A stretch of 64,000 nucleotides of DNA from positions 1 to 64,000 of the forward strand of contig NZ_JANLNV010000026.1 in NCBI RefSeq assembly GCF_025465935.1. The letters run 5' to 3'. This DNA comes from Pseudomonas sp. 7P_10.2_Bac1. Lineage in GTDB: Bacteria > Pseudomonadota > Gammaproteobacteria > Pseudomonadales > Pseudomonadaceae. The translations under genes and the position numbers were made by a program. Below are positions 1 to 8,624 of this stretch, piece after piece (position 1 is the stretch's first letter; every line of letters starts with the position of its first letter). The notes beneath the pieces are model-generated. The model saw only the letters and a list, made by a program, of their open reading frames with translations, was not told the origin of the DNA and did no database searches.

Positions 1-14
1 TCCGCGAAGACAAC

Positions 15-46
<32 letters not shown>

Positions 47-63
47 CTCCTGTCGGTTTTAAA

Positions 64-1356
64 TCACTGCGCCACGACTCCTTTGAGGTACGCGGCTGGC
101 GCTGCGCCCAGGTTGTTCAGCAGGCGCTCGCTGTACCAGTCGATAAAGTTGACCACCCCAAACTCATACGTCTTGGAGTACGGCCCTGGCTGGTACGCCG
201 TGGAGTTGATGCCGCGCTGGTTCTCTTCTGCCAGGCGGCGGTCCTGGTTATTGGTCTCGTCCCACACTTTACGCATGCGCTCGACGTCGTAATCCACCCC
301 TTCCACCGCGTCTTTGTGCACCAGCCATTTGGTGGTGACGATGGTTTCTTGCGGACCGATCGGCCACACCGTGAAGACGATGATGTGATCGCCCATGCAG
401 TGGTTCCACGAGTGCGGCAGGTGCAGGATGCGCATTGAGCCCAGGTCGGGGTTTTTGATGCGCCCCATGAGTTTTGCACAGCCTTGTTTGCCATCCATGG
501 TCATCGACACGGTGCCCTTGAGCAGCGGCATGCGCACGATGCGATTGCGCAGGCCGAAGCTGGCATGAGCGTAAGGGATTTTCTCGGCGTCCCAGGCAGC
601 AGCCGAAGCGGCCACGTGGTCCTTGAAGGCCTGGTCGGCCCGCGGGTCGGTGACGTCGTCCCACTCCAGCAAGGTTTTGAGCAGCTCCGGGTGCGAACCG
701 CCGCAGTGGTAGCACTCGCGGTTGTTTTCCAGGACCAGTTTCCAGTTGGCTTTTTCGACCAGGGTGGTCTGAATCGCCACCTTGGTGTTTTCCATGTCGT
801 AGGGTTCCATGTAGTGGTTCAGCGTGGCCAGGAACTCGTCAATCGCCGGCGGGTTTTCGGCCATGCTGATGAAGATGTAGCCGCCTGCGGTTTTCACGTT
901 CACAGGCTTGAGGCCGTATTGCTTCATGTCGAAGTCGGCACCCATCTCGGTGCCGGCAAACAGCAGTCGGCCATCGAGCTCGTAGGTCCACTGGTGGTAG
1001 TGGCAGACCAGCTTGGCGACCTTGCCTTTTTCGCTGGTGCACAGCCGCGAACCGCGATGGCGGCAGACGTTGTGAAACGCATGCACCTGGCCTTCGGCGC
1101 CGCGAATCACGATGATCGGGTTGTTGCCGACTTGCAGAGTCAGGAAGTTGCCTTTGGTAGGGATCTCGCAGGTCATGCCCGCAATCAGCCATTCCTTCTG
1201 AAAGATCTCTTGCATGTCGATGTCGAACAGGCGCTGGTCGTTATAAAACGGCTGCGGCAGCGAAAACGTCCGCTCGCGGTTTTGCAACATCTCGGCGGTG
1301 GCCTTGCGTGCAGGTTCTAGTGGATCGCCCAGGCTCAGGGTTGCGGTGACATCCAT
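64..1356 (-). CDS. gbcA: Glycine betaine monooxygenase, Rieske oxygenase subunit
   Basis: This is the large subunit of the two-component oxygenase that removes one methyl group from glycine betaine, giving dimethylglycine and formaldehyde. About residues 95-125 carry a Rieske [2Fe-2S] pair (CRH followed by CHYH). The C-terminal part is the mononuclear-iron catalytic domain of ring-hydroxylating oxygenases. The protein is 430 aa. I chose the ATG at 1356 (MDVTATLSL) because it has an AGGA about nine bases upstream; ATGs at 1371 and 1377 are alternatives. It is divergent from gbcB. In pseudomonads this locus is activated by the AraC-family regulator GbdR; I did not identify a GbdR site by eye. 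The identification is strong because of gbcB and soxBDAG nearby. Confidence 0.93.
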   Translation of the reverse strand: MDVTATLSLGDPLEPARKATAEMLQNRERTFSLPQPFYNDQRLFDIDMQEIFQKEWLIAGMTCEIPTKGNFLTLQVGNNPIIVIRGAEGQVHAFHNVCRHRGSRLCTSEKGKVAKLVCHYHQWTYELDGRLLFAGTEMGADFDMKQYGLKPVNVKTAGGYIFISMAENPPAIDEFLATLNHYMEPYDMENTKVAIQTTLVEKANWKLVLENNRECYHCGGSHPELLKTLLEWDDVTDPRADQAFKDHVAASAAAWDAEKIPYAHASFGLRNRIVRMPLLKGTVSMTMDGKQGCAKLMGRIKNPDLGSMRILHLPHSWNHCMGDHIIVFTVWPIGPQETIVTTKWLVHKDAVEGVDYDVERMRKVWDETNNQDRRLAEENQRGINSTAYQPGPYSKTYEFGVVNFIDWYSERLLNNLGAAPAAYLKGVVAQ

Positions 1357-1638
1357 CGTTGTTGTCCTCATGGCCATGCGATGTGGCCGAAAAGTGGCTG
1401 ATCAGGGGTACGACACAAGGCAATGCAATCACTGTTGTCAGTGCCGATGAGTGTGCGTTCGAAGTGCCTGATCGCCATATCTGCGGGCGACATGGCCCAA
1501 TCTGTTCCCGACGCCGCAAGGGCTGTTTTCAGCGGCTGGTCGCGATAAGTATGTGAATGTCGCGAATAGGTAAATGGCTGCTTCATGGCATGCGCAGAAT
1601 CGCCAGCAAGAGGCCGACAGGCGGCCGTGGAGAAGCGT
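1357..1638. promoter_or_regulatory. Divergent gbcA/gbcB promoter region
   Basis: This 282-base interval separates the two divergent genes and must hold both promoters and any activator site. I see no convincing small gene, and I could not assign exact -35/-10 boxes. Confidence 0.5.
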
Positions 1639-2739
1639 ATGTCCAACAGCTTTCTGAATCCGGTGACTACCCAAACCTGGGCCAATGGCCGACACATCGT
1701 GCGCTGTGTCAAAGTGATTCAGGAAACCTGGGACGTGCGCACGTTCTGCTTCATGGCTGATCAGCCGATCCTGTTCTTCTTCAAGCCGGGGCAGTTCGTG
1801 ACCCTGGAACTGGAGATCGACGGCGACCCGGTGATGCGCTCGTACACCATCTCCAGCTCTCCGTCGGTGCCGTACAGTTTTTCAGTAACGATCAAACGCG
1901 TGCCCGGCGGGCGGGTGTCCAACTGGTTGCACGACACCCTGCAGGAAGGCCAGGAGTTGGCGGTGCACGGGCCGGTCGGGCTGTTTAATGCCATCGACGC
2001 GCCCAGCCCGAAAGTGCTGTACCTGAGCGGCGGCGTGGGCATCACCCCGGTGATGTCGATGGCGCGTTGGTTTTACGACACCAATGCCAATGTCGACATG
2101 GTATTTATCCACAGCGCGCGCTCGCCCAAAGACATCATTTACCACCGCGAGCTGGAGCACATGGCGTCGCGCATCGATAACTTCAGCCTGCATTTGATCT
2201 GCGAAAAGCACGGGCTGGGTGAGCCCTGGGCGGGTTATCGCGGTTACTTGAACCACAAAATGCTCGACCTGATGGCGCCCGATTTCATGGAGCGCGAAGT
2301 GTTTTGCTGCGGGCCCACGCCCTATATGAATGCGGTGAAGCGGCTGCTGGAAAGCAACGGCTTTGACATGAGCCGTTATCACGAAGAGTCGTTTGGTGCG
2401 ACGCCGCCCGAAGTCCGTGCGGACGCCATCGAGCAAGCCGAACAGGCAGCCGATGCGCCGGAGCTGGACGTGGCGGATTTGAACCAGGTGGAATTTACGG
2501 CCTCGGGCAAGAGCATCCGCGTGGGCCCGGCCGAAACCGTGCATGCGGCGGCAGCCAAGTTGGGGCTGATGATTCCCAAAGCCTGCGGCATGGGCATTTG
2601 CGGCACCTGCAAAGTGCTCAAGCTGGGCGGCGAAGTGGAGATGGACCACAACGGCGGCATCACTGACGACGACGTAGCCGAAGGCTACATCCTGTCGTGC
2701 TGCAGCGTGCCGAAGGGCGATGTGCGTATCGAATTCTGA
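1639..2739 (+). CDS. gbcB: Glycine betaine monooxygenase, reductase subunit
   Basis: This flavin/iron-sulfur reductase passes electrons from NAD(P)H to the Rieske centre of GbcA. The N-terminal part has a ferredoxin-reductase FAD-binding fold (RSYTISSSP), followed by an NAD-binding region (LSGGVGITPVMSM, and the CCGPTPYM segment). A C-terminal plant-type [2Fe-2S] domain has the CGMGICGTC cysteine cluster and a distal CC pair near the end. The protein is 366 aa. An 18-codon upstream extension is open, but ATG 1639 fits the family start (MSNSFLNP). It is divergent from gbcA and followed by a REPIN. Confidence 0.92.
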   Translation: MSNSFLNPVTTQTWANGRHIVRCVKVIQETWDVRTFCFMADQPILFFFKPGQFVTLELEIDGDPVMRSYTISSSPSVPYSFSVTIKRVPGGRVSNWLHDTLQEGQELAVHGPVGLFNAIDAPSPKVLYLSGGVGITPVMSMARWFYDTNANVDMVFIHSARSPKDIIYHRELEHMASRIDNFSLHLICEKHGLGEPWAGYRGYLNHKMLDLMAPDFMEREVFCCGPTPYMNAVKRLLESNGFDMSRYHEESFGATPPEVRADAIEQAEQAADAPELDVADLNQVEFTASGKSIRVGPAETVHAAAAKLGLMIPKACGMGICGTCKVLKLGGEVEMDHNGGITDDDVAEGYILSCCSVPKGDVRIEF

Positions 2740-2746
2740 AAGGGAC

Positions 2747-2810
2747 TGTAGGAGCCTTGTCTTGGGATCTTTTGATCGTTAAAAAGCTCGCGAGGCAGTT
2801 GGCTCCTACA
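2747..2810. repeat. REPIN (GTAGGAGC class)
   Basis: Two inverted arms, with TGTAGGAGC at the left and GGCTCCTACA at the right, flank a GATCTTTTGATC-type centre. The left arm has drifted from the consensus seen elsewhere in the window. It lies directly after gbcB. Confidence 0.85.
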
Positions 2811-2944
2811 GTGTATTCGGGTGTCTCGGGAACAAAGGTTCCAAACCGCAGTCTTTAGGGCGCGTAAAGGCAGGTCTTCGCTAGCTTAGCGGCCGACTTT
2901 TCTTTATCGTACGCGCCCTCTGAAATCTGCTTGAGAACACCATC

Positions 2945-3175
2945 ATGATTGAGTCATCCCTTAGCAAACTGGAACAATTGGTCAGTGACCTGGTTCAGCA
3001 AAAACAGGAACTGCTGGACGCGAACACTCAGCTCAACACCGAGCTGGCTCAAGCCAAAGAAGAAAACGAAACCCTGCAACTGTCGCTGATGGAAGCCGAA
3101 GAGAAGCAAGGTGCCACCGCTGCCCGTATTCAAGCCCTGGTTGAGCGCGCGAGCGTGAGCCCTGTCAACGCATGA
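2945..3175 (+). CDS. Short coiled-coil protein upstream of zapA (TIGR02449/ZapB-like)
   Basis: This is a 76-aa, almost wholly helical protein rich in Glu, Gln and Leu with heptad spacing over about residues 5-65, so a coiled coil is expected. It overlaps the start of zapA by four bases (ATGA), which implies translational coupling. Short coiled-coil proteins encoded with ZapA in pseudomonads are grouped as TIGR02449 and resemble ZapB in form; a role in stabilising the division ring is inferred from this pairing only. No signal peptide or membrane segment is visible. There is no close ribosome-site ambiguity at ATG 2945. Confidence 0.75.
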   Translation: MIESSLSKLEQLVSDLVQQKQELLDANTQLNTELAQAKEENETLQLSLMEAEEKQGATAARIQALVERASVSPVNA

Positions 3176-3474
3176 GTGCGGACAGAGACGGTATAAGTGT
3201 CGTCTCGATTCTGGGTAACGACTACACGATCAAGGCACCGGAAGGCGAGAAACAAACGCTGCTGGCCGCCACGGTCATGTTGAAAGCTGCCCTGGCCGAA
3301 ACGAAAAGAAAGTACCCGAGCTTGATCGGGGACAAATTGCTGGTTTTGGCCGCGTTGAATCTGTGTTCACAACAGATTGAATTGCAACTGAGCCACAAGC
3401 AGGAACTCGACCGTTATCAAGAGCAAGTCAGCGCCACGGTCGATGTGATTGAGCGAACCCTCGGGCAAAGCTGA
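3172..3474 (+). CDS. zapA: Cell division protein ZapA
   Basis: ZapA binds and bundles FtsZ polymers at the septal ring. The 100-aa product has the ZapA form: an N-terminal beta-rich head (VSILGNDYTIKAPEGE) followed by a long C-terminal helix (about residues 50-95) that normally dimerises. It is coupled to the preceding coiled-coil gene. In many gamma-proteobacteria zapA is followed by the 6S RNA gene and a formyl-THF cyclo-ligase. Here only a REPIN separates it from the convergent ltaE, so this may be a relocated or second copy. Confidence 0.82.
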   Translation: MSADRDGISVVSILGNDYTIKAPEGEKQTLLAATVMLKAALAETKRKYPSLIGDKLLVLAALNLCSQQIELQLSHKQELDRYQEQVSATVDVIERTLGQS

Positions 3475-3489
3475 ACAATCACATAACTT

Positions 3490-3556
3490 TGTAGGAGCGA
3501 GCTTGCCTCGCGATCTTTTAAACGATCAAAAGATCGCGAGCAAACTCGCTCCTACA
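3490..3556. repeat. REPIN (GTAGGAGC class), near-consensus
   Basis: This is an almost perfect palindrome. TGTAGGAGCGAGC and its complement flank a central GATC-TTTT-AAA-GATC. It lies between the convergent zapA and ltaE genes and could fold into a long hairpin in either transcript. Confidence 0.92.
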
Positions 3557-3568
3557 GATAATCAGCTT

Positions 3569-4609
3569 TTATCCCACCATCACTTCCCGAATATCCGCCG
3601 CCAACTCCCGCACCCGTGCTTCTTCGGTGTCCCAGGAGCACATAAAGCGCGCGCCACCTTTGCCGATGAAGGTGTAGAAACGCCAGCCCTTGGCGGTCAA
3701 TGCCTCGACGGCAGGTTCCGACAGTTGCAGAAACACACCGTTGGCCTCGACCGGGAACATCAACTCAACCCCTGGAATGTCACTGACCAACTGGCTCAGC
3801 AGTTGAGCGCAGTGGTTGGCGTGGCGCGAGTGTTTGAGCCAGGCGTCGTTTTCCAGCAAGCCCACCCACGGGGCTGACAGGAAGCGCATTTTCGAGGCCA
3901 GTTGCCCGGCCTGTTTGCAGCGGTAGTCAAAGTCCACTGCCAGGTCGTGGTTGAAGAACAGAATTGCTTCGCCCACTGCCATGCCATTTTTCGTCCCGCC
4001 AAAGCACAACACGTCCACTCCGGCTTTCCAGCTCAGGTCGGCGGGCGAGCAGCCGAGGAACGCACAGGCGTTGGAAAAGCGCGCGCCGTCCATGTGCAGC
4101 AGCAAGCCGAGTTCCTTGCAAGTGGTGCTGATGGCGCGGATTTCTTCAGGCGTATAGACAGTGCCCACTTCGGTGGCCTGGGTGATGGTCACCACGCGGG
4201 GTTTTGGGTAGTGAATGTCTTTGCGCTTGGTGGCGATTTCGCGGATCGACTCCGGCGTGATCTTGCCGTTTTCGGTGCGAGCCAACAGCAGTTTCGAGCC
4301 GTTGGAGAAGAACTCCGGGGCGCCGCATTCGTCGGTTTCGACGTGGGCGGTTTCGGAGCAGATCACGCTGTGGAAGCTCTGGCACAACGACGACAATGCC
4401 AACGAGTTGGCGGCGGTGCCGTTGAAGGCGAAGAACACTTCGCAGTCGGTTTCGAACAACCGACGGAAGTCATTGGCGGCATGCAGCGTCCACTCGTCAT
4501 CGCCGTAGGAGCGTTGGTGGCCGTGGTTGGCTTTTTCCATGGCAGACCAGACTTCGGGGCAGATACCGGAGTAGTTGTCGCTGGCGAATTGTTGGCTCTT
4601 ATCAGTCAT
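3569..4609 (-). CDS. ltaE: Low-specificity L-threonine aldolase
   Basis: This PLP enzyme cleaves L-threonine and allo-threonine to glycine and acetaldehyde. The 346-aa protein has the family layout, including a HMDGAR motif near the middle (Asp for the PLP nitrogen) and CFGGTKNG, whose Lys should form the Schiff base. ATG 4609 (MTDKSQQFASDNYSG) is preferred over the 24-codon upstream extension. It sits in the betaine/sarcosine locus, where glycine is the end product, so it probably helps balance glycine and threonine. It is called ltaA in some Pseudomonas annotations. Confidence 0.9.
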   Translation of the reverse strand: MTDKSQQFASDNYSGICPEVWSAMEKANHGHQRSYGDDEWTLHAANDFRRLFETDCEVFFAFNGTAANSLALSSLCQSFHSVICSETAHVETDECGAPEFFSNGSKLLLARTENGKITPESIREIATKRKDIHYPKPRVVTITQATEVGTVYTPEEIRAISTTCKELGLLLHMDGARFSNACAFLGCSPADLSWKAGVDVLCFGGTKNGMAVGEAILFFNHDLAVDFDYRCKQAGQLASKMRFLSAPWVGLLENDAWLKHSRHANHCAQLLSQLVSDIPGVELMFPVEANGVFLQLSEPAVEALTAKGWRFYTFIGKGGARFMCSWDTEEARVRELAADIREVMVG

Positions 4610-4961
4610 TTCCCGGTTCCTTGGTCGAAGATCGTGGTGCACTTTATCCAAGAAAGCGGCGGGTGCACAGACACGACTCAAGATGCGGAAAGCTCCTACA
4701 TATAAATAAGTCCATATCGTGCTAAAACGCAGAGCTGACTTTATTGACGGATTTGATAATTAAGTTTGGTTTAACTGCGCAACTTCTTGCGCACTTTTTT
4801 CATGTTTGTCATTTCAAGAAACAACTAATGACCTTTGCGCTTTTTTGCACGCATTGAACTTCGGGTAAGTGATCACCGTGAAATATCAGGTTCATGTCAT
4901 CTCGTTAACAGCGTCACTGATATTGCCCGTTGCAAGCCTTTGGCCTACAGGAATCTGATTA
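4610..4961. other. AT-rich intergenic region before the effector gene
   Basis: These 352 bases contain no gene I can support. They are clearly AT-richer than the flanks, consistent with accessory DNA, and must hold the promoter for the effector gene. A GCGCAA-CTTC-TTGCGC hairpin followed by CACTTTTTT at about 4775-4800 looks like a terminator on the plus strand, but no plus-strand gene precedes it. It may end a short transcript or be fortuitous. Confidence 0.45.
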
Positions 4962-7900
4962 GTGAGCCCGCACAATCCACGTAACCCCAACGACATTAAT
5001 TTCAGTCGCACCGATGCCAAAGTGGCCTTGGGCGTCTGCCCGCTGAGAAAAAGCACTGTCCAACTGCTGCCCCTGCGTTATGGGTTGGTGGATAACCCGG
5101 CGCTCGATCCGGCCGCTGAAATTGCCATGCCTTACAGCTTGAAGAGCCGCCCGTTGGGCATTCGCCTGCTGCGTGATGGCTGGCTCTATGTGATCGACGG
5201 CGGCAACGGTGAGTTATCCGAGTACTGGGTTTATAACGGCGTGGTTGAGTCGATGCTGTTTCAGGGTAAGGAGGTGATCGAAGACGAACGCGAAGACCCG
5301 ATCAATGCGCCCACGTTGATCTTCCCTAAAACCAGCACCTTGTATGTCAGTTATGCCGAGGTGCAATGGTCGGCCAATAAATGCCGGCAAGTGATTAACG
5401 ATCCCGCTGAGCGCAATTACTTTATGCAGGCCGTGGACCTGAGCCGGGCGGACTGTCTCAAAGGCGCTCAGCACCTGCTGACTGAGCCGATGGTCGAGCG
5501 ATGGCTGGCGGAATACGCCACTGAGCGTGTCGAGCACGAACAGGATCATCTGGAAGCTGATGCGTCACTGGCAGAGCATGCCGCCTTCAGTGAGCGGCGC
5601 CGCCTGTACGCCGAATTACCCGAGCATGAACGCCTTCCCTACCTGTGGGAAAACCCGCCGCGTTTTAGCCCTTATTATTTTGCTCATCTAAAGGACGCTA
5701 TTCACCCGCAGTATCATTTCGACACCCTGTACCTTGTGCTCGATGACACGTTGGGCGTACTGCGTGATCTGGCCAATTATCAGGATCAGGTCGCAGGCTG
5801 GGTGAGTGACTGGGCCAATGGCGGTGCGCAGGCAGGCAACAACGAACGCGATTACCTGCTGGCGTGCTACATCGAGTCCCTCAGCCAACTGAGTGACCGG
5901 GATGTGTCAGTGCTGGCCGGAGCAACCGATGATCCGGCGATCAAGGCCATGTTTGCCGAGCTGGAGAACATGCCTGAACCGGATCGGGGCGTGACCAAAG
6001 CGGCGATGCTGGAATACGTCAACAAAGGCGGGTTGATGACCCCGCCAGCGGGAAGCCCGGTGCCGGCGGATTTGCAGGTGTTGCGTGAAAGGGCCGAGGC
6101 GCAGGCGATGGCGGCCGCTCATTCTGGCGGTGACGGCATGATTACGGGTCAATTGATCACCGATGAAGTCGATCGACGCTATTACACCCCCCTGCACTTT
6201 CACCTTACGCCCAGTGCTTTCGTCCAAAAGCACCTCAAAGCTTTAATCGACCTTGGCAAACTTCACGGCGAACGAATTTACGACATTTTGCACGGGGCCA
6301 AATTCGGCCAGCGTGGCGTGAATGATCTGATCGACCGCGAAGCCATGGACCGCGACCTGCTGGCTCACCGCACAGGCCTCGCCCGCTGGAATGACCTGCT
6401 TGAGCGCATCACCGCCGACCGCGTGGCACTGACCACCACCTGCGGCTTTCACAAAAACGCCTGGTACCTCGACCCGCAACTCAGTCGGCAGGTGGGTTTT
6501 GCTTTTACCCTTGAATATGCCTGCCTTAAAGACATTTGCCGCAGCGACGAAGCCTGCGATCAATTGCATTCATTTATCGAACGCCAACCGCAATTCAGCC
6601 GCCCGTTGTACTACACCTTGCCCTTCAGCGAACAAACCGGGCTGTGGGTGCAATATGCATTTTTGAATGCCGCGGGCATGACCGTGTTCAACAATACCCG
6701 CGGGTTGTTCGAGCAACTGCGCAGCATTGAACACGGGCGTTTACCGGCGTTGGACGAGCTGCCTGACAGCACGCGTACCGTCGCCAACGCGGCGCAAATC
6801 AGCTTGGCTCCGGCGCTGAACCGCGGGCTGGAAAAATTACTGGCCGAATTTGCTGCAGTGTTCAAAGGGCAAACCATGCCCGACCTTGATCAACTGTTTC
6901 GCAACCTGCCCTTTGCGTTGAAATCGAACATTCTGCAAGCCGCGAAAACTGAAGGCGTGACCTTCAAATTTGCCACCCCTGAAGAAAAAGCCAGCTTGCG
7001 CTCCACGCTGGAAGAAGTCCTCAAACAACGGGGTGAAATGTCCAAGCTCAAGCGCGAGCGCAGACAAGCCAACCGCACTGCACGGCGTAAGGGCGAGAAG
7101 GGGCATACATCGGCCCAATCTGTAGAAACTCAGCAGAAAATAGCCTACCTGCGTTGGCAACTGGACTCGGGCGAAAAGCGATTGGCAGCGAGTATCAGCC
7201 CGATCGTGGAACTGCCGGATGAACATGCACGGCTGTTAGGCGCAACCCCCGAGCGCGCCGGGTTGACAGTGATCTTCCCGAACGAAGGCCAACGGCAAGC
7301 CGCCGGGTTGATGAGGGACTTTCGCAATGGCGTGAAGAGTGCGCCGGTAATGAATGCGCTGGGAGATGGGGCGGCGTTGCTGCTGTTTGTGGCGCAGGCG
7401 GTGAATTTGGCGCAGGTATACAAAGAAATAGAATCGTTACCTGCGCACGAACAAGAGTGGAGTTCTTTTACAAGTGCTCTGATTGCAACAGGAGCGGCTG
7501 GTTTTGCAGCGGCGCAAGGGGTATTTGACACGGCTCTTAATGCCCAGGCGAAAGCCCTGGGTGAAAGTCTGCGATTGAATGCTCTTAGTCGATTAGAGGT
7601 AACTATTGGTAGGTTACATGTCAGCTTAGGGGTGGGTGCATATTTATTTGGTTTTATTGCTGCGTTAGTTAGTCTGCACACCTACCATAAAAGTTGGGTA
7701 CAAGCAGTCCGCAGTGGCAATCAGGGAGCTCAGCACGGAGCCATGTTGACCATGATTGCTTCAGGAGGCTTGGCATTAAGTAATGCCTATGGGGGAGGGA
7801 ACTTAGCTGTCGCAGCTTATGAGTTGCTGATGGCAACTAAAGGATTCGCTCGAGAGTCTGCCTTGAAGTTGTGGGGGGCGCGTCTGTCAAGCGTATTTGT

Positions 7901-8624
7901 TCGTGTCAGTTGGGTAGGTGGGCTATTTACGTTGCTGGAGTTGGCGGGTGTGTGGGTGTACAACCGGTATAACACAAGTGCTCATGATCAATGGTTGCAA
8001 TCTGTCCCTTGGAGTCATGATTTAGAAAAACGTAGGAACGCGACTTTGAAAGAGTTTCACAACACCCTCACTGCGTTGTTGCAAGCACCCTTTGTAGAAA
8101 TAAAAGATAGTGTGGATGAACCGTATTTGCAGAGCCCGTTGCCTAATACCAAGGTAGGAGAAATCGTCCTGGTTTTTCCTGGGTTGGATATATCTACTTT
8201 CCAAGTTCCATTGGTTGGGATAAAACGGCGAGCCTTGATGATTGGAGCTCAACGCATTACAACGGTCACCCTGAGCTATAAAAACCCACTTGTGGAGCAC
8301 GTTGAAAACGTAACTGCGCTTTTGCATACGGGCTTGTTACGGGTAGTAAGTGAACAAGAAAAGAAAAACGAGGGCTCGCCCTTGTTACTAAAACTGGTAT
8401 ATCCGGTAAATGCTGAGCATGTGCAAGGTAAAGTATCTGAGGCGTTACTGATCGAGATTAACCTTCAGTCTTGGGATGAAAATGAACGTGTGAGCGAGCA
8501 GACGTACCGGATACGGTTTAATGCCTTAGAAAAGGGGCGTTTCCCTTCAGCAGACCACCAGACGTTCACGCCAGAGATACCTTTGGTTGAAGTTAAAGTT
8601 CTTGATTTGGCGGTGTTGAAATGA
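4962..8624 (+). CDS. VasX-like putative T6SS pore-forming effector
   Basis: This is a 1220-aa protein with no signal peptide. The first ~170 residues (VCPLRKSTVQLLPLRYGLVD, then YSLKSRPLGIRLLRDGWLYV) match the N-terminal region I know from VasX/BTH_I2691-type type VI effectors. A basic helical stretch lies at about 670-750. At least five hydrophobic segments follow between about 796 and 1003, then a hydrophilic ~215-residue tail. This layout fits a membrane-disrupting toxin. GTG 4962 follows CAGGAA. The last base pairs overlap the next gene (ATGA). From about nt 7400 the gene turns visibly AT-richer, suggesting the toxic module was exchanged. No vgrG, hcp or adaptor gene lies in the window, so secretion is inferred from the N-terminal domain. 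Confidence 0.75.
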   Translation: MSPHNPRNPNDINFSRTDAKVALGVCPLRKSTVQLLPLRYGLVDNPALDPAAEIAMPYSLKSRPLGIRLLRDGWLYVIDGGNGELSEYWVYNGVVESMLFQGKEVIEDEREDPINAPTLIFPKTSTLYVSYAEVQWSANKCRQVINDPAERNYFMQAVDLSRADCLKGAQHLLTEPMVERWLAEYATERVEHEQDHLEADASLAEHAAFSERRRLYAELPEHERLPYLWENPPRFSPYYFAHLKDAIHPQYHFDTLYLVLDDTLGVLRDLANYQDQVAGWVSDWANGGAQAGNNERDYLLACYIESLSQLSDRDVSVLAGATDDPAIKAMFAELENMPEPDRGVTKAAMLEYVNKGGLMTPPAGSPVPADLQVLRERAEAQAMAAAHSGGDGMITGQLITDEVDRRYYTPLHFHLTPSAFVQKHLKALIDLGKLHGERIYDILHGAKFGQRGVNDLIDREAMDRDLLAHRTGLARWNDLLERITADRVALTTTCGFHKNAWYLDPQLSRQVGFAFTLEYACLKDICRSDEACDQLHSFIERQPQFSRPLYYTLPFSEQTGLWVQYAFLNAAGMTVFNNTRGLFEQLRSIEHGRLPALDELPDSTRTVANAAQISLAPALNRGLEKLLAEFAAVFKGQTMPDLDQLFRNLPFALKSNILQAAKTEGVTFKFATPEEKASLRSTLEEVLKQRGEMSKLKRERRQANRTARRKGEKGHTSAQSVETQQKIAYLRWQLDSGEKRLAASISPIVELPDEHARLLGATPERAGLTVIFPNEGQRQAAGLMRDFRNGVKSAPVMNALGDGAALLLFVAQAVNLAQVYKEIESLPAHEQEWSSFTSALIATGAAGFAAAQGVFDTALNAQAKALGESLRLNALSRLEVTIGRLHVSLGVGAYLFGFIAALVSLHTYHKSWVQAVRSGNQGAQHGAMLTMIASGGLALSNAYGGGNLAVAAYELLMATKGFARESALKLWGARLSSVFVRVSWVGGLFTLLELAGVWVYNRYNTSAHDQWLQSVPWSHDLEKRRNATLKEFHNTLTALLQAPFVEIKDSVDEPYLQSPLPNTKVGEIVLVFPGLDISTFQVPLVGIKRRALMIGAQRITTVTLSYKNPLVEHVENVTALLHTGLLRVVSEQEKKNEGSPLLLKLVYPVNAEHVQGKVSEALLIEINLQSWDENERVSEQTYRIRFNALEKGRFPSADHQTFTPEIPLVEVKVLDLAVLK

